Positions 39,152-40,350 of a stretch of 40,350 nucleotides of DNA are shown piece after piece. Source of the DNA: Pirellulaceae bacterium (lineage in GTDB: Bacteria > Planctomycetota > Planctomycetia > Pirellulales > Pirellulaceae); NCBI GenBank assembly GCA_016784735.1, contig JADHUC010000076.1:1-40350 (forward strand), in the 5' to 3' direction. The notes under the pieces were generated by a model that was not told where the DNA came from, searched no databases, and worked only from the letters and a program-made list of their open reading frames with translations. Positions within the stretch are counted from its first letter, which is position 1. Each line of letters starts with the position of its first letter. Made by a program: the position numbers and the translations under genes.

Positions 39152-39235
39152 GTAGGTCCCGTCTGCCGGACGGGACCTGTAAACCGACAACTCCGTCCCG
39201 TGCCTCAAAGGTCCCGTCCGGCAGACGGGACCTAC
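39152..39235. repeat. REPIN-like pair, GTAG-GTCCCGTC family (subfamily A)
   Basis: Left arm 39152-39178 starts GTAGGTCCCGTCTGCCGG; right arm 39209-39235 is its exact reverse complement. Arms are identical to the element at 5529-5610, while the central spacer differs. Its right end shares one base with the TAG stop of the HTH-EIIA gene. Confidence 0.85.
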
Positions 39236-39951
39236 TACGACTCTCCAAACAACTCGTCCTCCCGTTGCGTGATCCAGGCATGCAGCGACAGTGCATCCGC
39301 CGCTTCGCGAATGCCTGTTAAGAAAGCTGTATCATTCAACAACCGGCTCAATCGCGCCAGCGTCCTAAGATGCCCCGAATCATCCGTCGAGCATATCAAG
39401 AAAAAAACATCCGTCAGGGCGCCTCGCTCGCCACCAAACGGGAGGCCCTGATACGTCCGGCCCAACGCCAGAAGCGGTTCCGCCAAAATATTGACCATGG
39501 GACGTCGCGGGTGTAGGAGTGCCACACCGTTATCCAACGCCGTCGGATGCAAGTTCTCCCGGTCACGCACCGCTTGAGCCATTTTGGGCGCATCCCACAG
39601 CAGGCCGGTGCGCATCGCCAAATCGGCCATCTTCTCGATCACCTTGTTCCGAGTTCGGGCTTCGAGCGGCACAGCCATCGCTTCGAGCGGCAGCATTTCC
39701 GAGATCGAAATCTCCACGGGTCCTCCGCCTCTCTGTCTATCCAGCACCCCCTCCACTCGCACCAGTTCCTTCTCGTCGGACACGCCGATGCGCTCTTCCA
39801 ACCAGTGATGGATTTCTGCTTCGGAAAACCGCCACTCACCAGCGATCCTGCGGCCCGGTAGCCTGCGTCGCTCCGCCATACGGAGCACCTGCGCGGGAGT
39901 CAGGTGCAGGTAAGATGCCAAGCTATTGATGTTGAAGTCTTTCGGTGCCAT
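39235..39951 (-). CDS. HTH-PTS EIIA fusion protein (EIIA-Ntr/fructose type)
   Basis: A 238-residue protein starting at ATG 39951 (MAPKDFNINSLASYLHLTP); the frame is open to 40020 but homology begins here. Residues 6-53 are an excisionase/MerR-like helix-turn-helix (LASYLHLTPAQVLRMAERRRLPGRRIAGEWRFSEAEIHHWLEE). Residues 83-235 are a PTS EIIA type-2 domain: DNGVALLHPRRP with phosphorylatable H147 (canonical GVALPHxR has P where this has L), then GGERGALTDVFFLICSTDD and LLARLSRLL-like helices. HTH-EIIA proteins are frequent in planctomycetes, which lack many sugar PTS permeases, so a regulatory phosphorelay role is likely (inference). No EI, HPr or EIIB/EIIC gene is nearby. Confidence 0.9.
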   Translation of the reverse strand: MAPKDFNINSLASYLHLTPAQVLRMAERRRLPGRRIAGEWRFSEAEIHHWLEERIGVSDEKELVRVEGVLDRQRGGGPVEISISEMLPLEAMAVPLEARTRNKVIEKMADLAMRTGLLWDAPKMAQAVRDRENLHPTALDNGVALLHPRRPMVNILAEPLLALGRTYQGLPFGGERGALTDVFFLICSTDDSGHLRTLARLSRLLNDTAFLTGIREAADALSLHAWITQREDELFGES

Positions 39952-40144
39952 GAAGGTTCCCGTACGCGGCTCGAACCGATGCCGGCGATCAAATGGACAA
40001 ACTGCGACGTTGCTCTCCATTTTCGACGCAATCGGGACTTCATGTCCAGTCCGACTGCATGCGGTCGCCTTTACACCTGCTGAACTTGCTCGGATAATAA
40101 CTGTCTAAGTTAGAGCTGATGCCGTTGAACGCGACCACCCAACA

Positions 40145-40169
40145 GGATGGACTTTCAAGTCCGTCCCAC
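40145..40169. repeat. Single REP-like hairpin, GTGGGACGGACTT family
   Basis: Read on the minus strand, GTGGGACGGACTTGAAAGTC is a hairpin with a 10-bp stem (one T.G pair) and 2-base loop centre. It is the only structure in the 278-bp stretch 39952-40229 besides the tRNA leader. Confidence 0.5.
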
Positions 40170-40229
40170 TTCGGCTGAGGCTTTGACGCCCAATCGACAG
40201 CGAAATGACATCACTGCTGTCACCAAACT

Positions 40230-40266
40230 GCCCCGGTAGCTCAGTTGGATAGAGCGAGGGTTTCCT
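40230..40266 (+). tRNA. tRNA-Arg(CCT), 5' half, interrupted after anticodon position 36
   Basis: Bases 40230-40236 GCCCCGG form the 5' acceptor strand, TA the spacer, 40239-40242 GCTC and 40252-40255 GAGC the D stem with loop AGTTGGATA, then the 5' anticodon strand AGGGT (40257-40261) and loop TTCCT with anticodon CCT at 40264-40266. The expected continuation A A ACCC(G/T) is absent: after CCT the sequence reads AAGACAAAACG and does not pair with the anticodon stem. No T-arm or 3' acceptor strand is in the window. The gene is therefore broken exactly at the 36/37 junction, the known site of bacterial tRNA-Arg(CCT) group I introns. Confidence 0.8.
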
Positions 40267-40350
40267 AAGACAAAACGGGCCTTTCTCGGAACCCTTGAAA
40301 ACGCAGGGAAACCCAATAAAAACAAGGGTTAAACGCGTTTCGGCCGCTTT
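40267..40350 (+). ncRNA. Probable group I intron, 5' part, in the anticodon loop of tRNA-Arg(CCT)
   Basis: Within the insert, GGGAAACCC (40306-40314) pairs with the exon end GGGTTTCCT (40258-40266) along nine base pairs, the last being U40266.G40306; a U.G pair at the 5' splice site is the hallmark of helix P1 and the guide sequence of group I introns. Splicing after U36 would restore the loop TTCCTAA if the 3' exon begins AA. Group I introns at this site are known in Agrobacterium tRNA-Arg(CCU). The core (P3-P8) and 3' exon lie past the window edge. A competing pairing AACCCTT (40290-40296) / AAGGGTT (40324-40330) also exists. Confidence 0.65.

Noticed and set aside
5529..39235. Reading the repeated GTCCCG units as a CRISPR array
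   Set aside because: They are far apart, arranged as inverted pairs with different middles, and there are no spacers or cas genes.
39117..39296. N-terminal extension of the receiver-like gene to 39296
   Set aside because: It crosses the repeat at 39152-39235 and overlaps the upstream gene's 3' end; MKKRHVLLVGDYG is the natural start.
40230..40350. Complete tRNA-Arg gene
   Set aside because: The 3' anticodon strand, T-arm and 3' acceptor strand are absent from the sequence; only the 5' half can be supported.
40230..40350. Genomic island attachment site at the tRNA
   Set aside because: Integrases usually rebuild an intact tRNA at one end and no integrase is in view; the guide-like pairing with U.G at the break favours a group I intron. 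Not fully excluded, because the sequence stops here.

Overview
The window looks like chromosomal DNA of a planctomycete, probably of the Pirellulales type. The grounds are family content rather than any marker gene: two DUF1559 pseudopilin-like proteins, two paralogous Gfo/Idh/MocA oxidoreductases (one with a Tat leader), a Tat-exported NIPSNAP protein, large secreted beta-propeller/TPR proteins, many lineage-specific secreted proteins of unknown function, and abundant short dispersed palindromic repeats. Genes lie on both strands in short operons. I see no insertion sequence, phage or CRISPR array.

Layout. 1-1812: 3' part of an exported or membrane-linked protein with a duplicated cysteine/histidine motif. 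1815-3896 (minus): HAD phosphatase and cytoplasmic Gfo/Idh/MocA dehydrogenase. 4305-7548 (plus): mandelate racemase/enolase-superfamily enzyme, STAS protein, exported PQQ-type propeller. 7701-9020 (minus): Tat-exported Gfo/Idh/MocA protein. 9359-14947: small membrane and secreted proteins, including a secreted protein built of two copies of a GYGxxIHNFKN module and a DUF4189 protein. 14944-19689: a divergent cluster that reads as an N-acetylmuramic acid (MurNAc) salvage module, made of a MurQ etherase fused to a BadF/BadG-type sugar kinase, a sodium/solute symporter, and an exported DUF1343/NamZ exo-muramidase translationally coupled to the symporter. 20351-24038: zinc-ribbon DUF1559 hybrid, exported unknown, unusual Nramp-like transporter. 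24077-27134 (minus): L-rhamnose isomerase with an NCS1-type permease and a tiny membrane protein. 27410-29677: NIPSNAP and DUF1559 proteins, the latter behind a near-consensus promoter with an operator-like palindrome. 29812-36611 (minus): a 1578-residue propeller/TPR protein and a two-gene ABC exporter. 36749-39951 (minus): HTH-EIIA protein, receiver-like protein and RimO. The right edge carries the 5' half of tRNA-Arg(CCT), broken after anticodon position 36 by what looks like a group I intron.

The strongest signals are the MurNAc module, the interrupted tRNA-Arg, whose 5' exon pairs over 9 bp including a terminal U.G with a guide-like sequence in the insert, and a set of REP/REPIN-like inverted repeats. 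Most of these begin with GTAG at the foot of a hairpin and occur as head-to-head pairs; two subfamilies share a loop and differ by compensating stem changes. One such element sits inside the 5' coding part of rimO. No REP-type transposase (RAYT) is in the window.

All calls rest on reading the sequence and on remembered family features; no database search was run.
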